Source of the DNA: Coriobacteriales bacterium
Lineage (GTDB): Bacteria; Actinomycetota; Coriobacteriia; Coriobacteriales; UBA8131
Length of the DNA: 7,179 nucleotides
Direction of reading: 5' to 3'
Assembly (NCBI GenBank): GCA_031290695.1
Contig: JAITNB010000117.1
Coordinates: forward strand, 1-7,179
Each line of letters starts with the position of its first letter. Positions within the stretch are counted from its first letter, which is position 1. Below, piece by piece: positions 5,089 to 7,179 of the stretch. The notes beneath the pieces are model-generated. The model did not search any database and was not told the origin of the DNA. It saw nothing but the letters and a program-made list of their open reading frames with translations. Both the position numbers and the translations under genes were made by a program.

Positions 5089-6384
5089 GTGGCACCACCA
5101 CTCAGCGTCTCCCAGGCACTCACGCTCGCAAAAGGGGCGCTTGAGCAAGTATCCGCAACCATTGTCGGAGAAGTCTCAGAAGTCTCGGACAAGCCCGGGT
5201 ACAAGGCGGTGTACTTCACCATCTCAGACAAGAACGCCGCCCTTCCCTGCCTTATGTGGCGCAATGTCTTTGACCGCTATGACGTGGCCCTGCGACAGGG
5301 TCTGCTCGTCGAGGTCTCCGGGGCCTTCTCGCTCTATGCGGCGAAGGGCCGCATGAACTTCAATGCCTTAAGCATCCGTTTGGCAGGAGAGGGAGACCTG
5401 CGGCTCAAGGTCGCCCAGCTGGCGCGCAAGCTCGATGCCGAGGGCCTCATGGACGCAGCGCGCAAGCGCGCTGTGCCGCCAATGCCCCGCCGCGTCGCCG
5501 TTGTCACCTCGCCGCGCGGCAAGGCGGTACATGATGTCCTCAGGACCCTGCGACGGCGCTTCCCGATGGCCGAGGTCCTTATCGCCGGTGTTCCGGTGGA
5601 GGGGGACGCAGCACCGGGCGCCCTCATTACCGGCATCGACGCTGCGGTCCAAGCGGCGGTCGACGTCATCTTATTGGTACGGGGCGGCGGCTCCTACGAG
5701 GACCTCATGCCCTTCAATGACGAGGCGCTCGCCCGTGCCATCGCGGCAAGCCCGGTCCCCGTCATCACCGGCATCGGCCATGAGCCCGACAACACAATCG
5801 CCGACATGGTGGGCGACTTTCGCGCGTCAACGCCTACTGCTGCGGCGGAGAAGGCGGTGCCAAGCGCTGCCGAGCTCTCCATGAGGCTCGCGGGAGCAGG
5901 GCGGGCGATGGATGCGGCCCTCGTGAACGCGGTCGCCCATCTCTCCCAGCGTGTTGATGCGCTACGAACACGCGCGGTCTTCTCCAACCCCCTGTTCCTC
6001 TTGTCGGGATACTTGCAGGCATTGGAGCAGACGGCTTTCAGGCTTCACCGCTCGCTTCCGGAGGCACTGGTACAGGATCGGCGCCTACTTGAGGGGCTCA
6101 GCGCACGGATGAGGCGTGTGGGCGCGGGCGTGTTGGAGCCGTACCGCGCGAACATGCGCCTGGCTGCCGCGCAGCTCGACTCGCTCTCGCCGCTTGCGAT
6201 ACTCGCCCGCGGGTACGCTGCTGCCTATGACGAGGAAGGGCGCGTTGTGGGCTCGGTCGATACGGTAGACTATGGCCGTCCCTTGCGGGTACGCGTGAGT
6301 GACGGCTTCTATGGATGCACCGTCGACACCAAACAACGGCTTTTGGCAGAGGACAACGAAACGGAGGAAAGCGGCCATGAGTGA
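5089..6384 (+). CDS. xseA: Exodeoxyribonuclease VII large subunit
   Basis: This 431-residue catalytic subunit of exonuclease VII degrades single-stranded DNA from both ends into oligonucleotides and takes part in repair and recombination in the cytosol. An N-terminal OB-fold (about 4-100) includes GEVSEVSDKPGYKAVYFTISD (27-47). The catalytic domain follows, with TSPRGKAVHDVLRTLRRRFP (140-159), GGGSYEDLMPFNDEALARAI (199-218) and PVITGIGHEPDNTIADMVGD (224-243) running into STPTAAAE (247-254). A helical coiled region (about 260-365) and a C-terminal strand segment with SPLAILARGYA (367-377) complete the family architecture. Length is normal (400-450). The start is GTG at 5089, 11 bases after the peptidase stop. 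No good Shine-Dalgarno precedes it, suggesting translational coupling. The reading frame stays open back to 4702, but that part is a shadow of the peptidase gene. Its end overlaps xseB by 8 bases. Confidence 0.95.
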   Translation: MAPPLSVSQALTLAKGALEQVSATIVGEVSEVSDKPGYKAVYFTISDKNAALPCLMWRNVFDRYDVALRQGLLVEVSGAFSLYAAKGRMNFNALSIRLAGEGDLRLKVAQLARKLDAEGLMDAARKRAVPPMPRRVAVVTSPRGKAVHDVLRTLRRRFPMAEVLIAGVPVEGDAAPGALITGIDAAVQAAVDVILLVRGGGSYEDLMPFNDEALARAIAASPVPVITGIGHEPDNTIADMVGDFRASTPTAAAEKAVPSAAELSMRLAGAGRAMDAALVNAVAHLSQRVDALRTRAVFSNPLFLLSGYLQALEQTAFRLHRSLPEALVQDRRLLEGLSARMRRVGAGVLEPYRANMRLAAAQLDSLSPLAILARGYAAAYDEEGRVVGSVDTVDYGRPLRVRVSDGFYGCTVDTKQRLLAEDNETEESGHE

Positions 6385-6628
6385 ACCGGGAACAGAGGCC
6401 CTGGAGCAGATGTCGTTCAAGGAGGCATCTGAAGAGCTTGAGGGGATTGTGCGCATACTTGAGAGCAACCAGACCGAGCTTGAGGAGAGCCTTGGACACT
6501 ACGAGCGCGGCGTCCTGTTGCTCAGGACCTTGCAGGAGCGCCTACAGGACGCGCAACAGCGTGTGACGGTGCTCCTCGGCGAGATCGAGCCCGAGGCCGA
6601 CGATTCCATCGACACCACGCTGAGCTAG
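6377..6628 (+). CDS. xseB: Exodeoxyribonuclease VII small subunit
   Basis: This 83-residue, mostly helical protein binds XseA to form active exonuclease VII. The family pattern runs from FKEASEELEGIVRILES (14-30) through LEESLGHYERG (35-45) to LQERLQDAQQRV (52-63), forming a helical hairpin. The acidic tail EPEADDSIDTTLS is typical of these proteins. The ATG at 6377 is preceded by a full GGAGG (6363-6367) at 9-base spacing, which favours it over upstream in-frame ATGs inside xseA. The start overlaps the xseA stop (TGA at 6382-6384) by 8 bases, so the two subunits are almost certainly co-translated. Many XseB proteins are 70-90 residues, so this one is full length. Confidence 0.95.
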   Translation: MSEPGTEALEQMSFKEASEELEGIVRILESNQTELEESLGHYERGVLLLRTLQERLQDAQQRVTVLLGEIEPEADDSIDTTLS

Positions 6629-6655
6629 CAAGCCACCGATTATCAAGGAGGAGCC

Positions 6656-7003
6656 ATGTCTGACTGCGTGTTCTGCAAGATAGCAAGCAAGGAGATACCG
6701 GCGCGTATCGTGTATGAGGATGACGACGTCATCGCCTTCGAGGACGCTAACCCGCAGGTCCCGGTGCATACGCTCATCATCCCCAAGGAGCATTACAGCC
6801 ATATCGGCGACGACGTCCCGCCTGAGCTGCTGGGCAAGGTCTTCTCAGCGGTCAAGACGGTTGCGGGGATCAAGGGGGTCGAGGAGTCGGGGTACCGCAT
6901 AATCGCCAACACCGGTGCCGACGGCCGTCAGACCGTCCACCACCTGCACATACACCTCCTTGGCGGTACCGTGCTGCCCATCCGCATGGGCCCTGCCGAC
7001 TAA
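6656..7003 (+). CDS. HIT-family nucleotide-binding hydrolase (HinT-like)
   Basis: This 115-residue cytosolic protein is of the histidine-triad family, probably in the HinT branch that hydrolyses purine nucleoside phosphoramidates and aminoacyl-adenylate conjugates. The N-terminus CVFCKIASKEIPARIVYED (4-22) has the Cys-X2-Cys pair common in this branch. HTLIIPKEH (38-46) is typical, and the active site is H96-L-H98-I-H100-L-L, with H98 the expected catalytic nucleophile. N85 and the TGADGRQTVHH stretch (86-96) also fit. AAGGAGG (6645-6651) lies just upstream of the ATG. It starts 27 bases after xseB and is likely the last gene of the operon. The exact substrate is not determined by the sequence. 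Confidence 0.93.
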   Translation: MSDCVFCKIASKEIPARIVYEDDDVIAFEDANPQVPVHTLIIPKEHYSHIGDDVPPELLGKVFSAVKTVAGIKGVEESGYRIIANTGADGRQTVHHLHIHLLGGTVLPIRMGPAD

Positions 7004-7114
7004 TCGGCTACGCCCGTCCTGTCCCCCTCTGTCCGAGGCCCCCGCAAAGAGGCACCATATCCCTATCTTCTCAGGATTGTATGTTGTAGGGCCTACCTTT
7101 GAATCGAGGAACCA

Positions 7115-7179
7115 ATGAATGTTCTTGTCATGAATGCCGGGAGCTCATCGCTCAAGTACCAACTGGTCGACATGGACCA
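7115..7179 (+). CDS. ackA: Acetate kinase, N-terminal 21 codons (runs off the right edge)
   Basis: Only the first 21 residues are present. They include NAGSSSLKYQLVD (7-19), the phosphate-binding start of acetate kinases, which interconvert acetyl phosphate plus ADP with acetate plus ATP. N7 is the conserved N-terminal active-site asparagine of the family. The ATG at 7115 follows GAGGA (7106-7110) at short spacing; the overlapping ATG at 7119 is out of frame. A 111-base gap separates it from the HIT gene, so it probably has its own promoter. A weak -10 candidate, TATGTT, lies at 7080-7085, with no clear -35. A related acyl kinase such as propionate or butyrate kinase cannot be fully excluded from so few residues. 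Confidence 0.85.
   Translation, partial: MNVLVMNAGSSSLKYQLVDMD

Noticed and set aside
6995..7008. Hairpin GCCGA/TCGGC spanning the HIT gene stop codon
   Set aside because: It is a 5-bp stem followed by mixed sequence rather than T residues, so it is too weak to call as the operon terminator.
1..7179. A novel multi-gene system (defence, mobile, secondary metabolism)
   Set aside because: Every substantial gene belongs to a recognisable family typical of core genomes. I saw no repeat array, toxin-antitoxin pair, phage gene or transposase.

Overview
The window reads as a chromosomal housekeeping stretch from a GC-rich bacterium (about 60 % GC by eye). The best guess is an anaerobic or fermentative actinobacterium of the Coriobacteriia type. 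The reasons are the GC-rich code, a tRNA gene with an encoded CCA end, a YugP-type membrane zinc peptidase, and an acetate kinase beginning at the right edge. This placement is inference from gene content and style, not from a marker gene. An unusual trait for such GC content is frequent use of the isoleucine codon ATA.

Layout, left to right. (1) 1-58 is the 3' part of a tRNA-Val(GAC) gene, followed by a strong intrinsic terminator at 70-101. (2) 129-1316 (+) encodes a HI0933/BaiN-family flavoprotein. (3) 1396-2211 (+), with a GTG start, encodes a seven-helix TerC-family membrane protein. Its last 38 bp overlap tail to tail with (4) a diacylglycerol/lipid kinase on the minus strand (2174-3097). 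(5) A short divergent intergenic region with a near-palindromic promoter-like element separates the lipid kinase from rnd, the RNase D gene (3157-4344, +). (6) From 4409 to 7003 lies a tight, same-strand cluster that looks like one operon: YugP-like membrane zinc peptidase, xseA and xseB (the two subunits of exonuclease VII, overlapping by 8 nt), and a HIT-family nucleotide hydrolase. (7) 7115 to the right edge is the first 21 codons of ackA, acetate kinase.

How they fit together. rnd handles 3' trimming of structured RNA, and exonuclease VII degrades single-stranded DNA. The HIT protein probably hydrolyses nucleotide conjugates. The lipid kinase and TerC protein act at the membrane. AckA points to acetate/ATP metabolism. 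Apart from the xseA-xseB complex there is no clear shared pathway.

I found no mobile element, CRISPR array, defence system or other evidently novel multi-gene system. The main non-coding signals are a recurring intergenic motif, TTTGCGCTAT, next to three transcription units, inverted repeats around two of its copies, and a 10-bp tandem duplication across the start of the flavoprotein gene. The flavoprotein also lacks one recognisable family motif. No gene-free stretch exceeds 300 bases.
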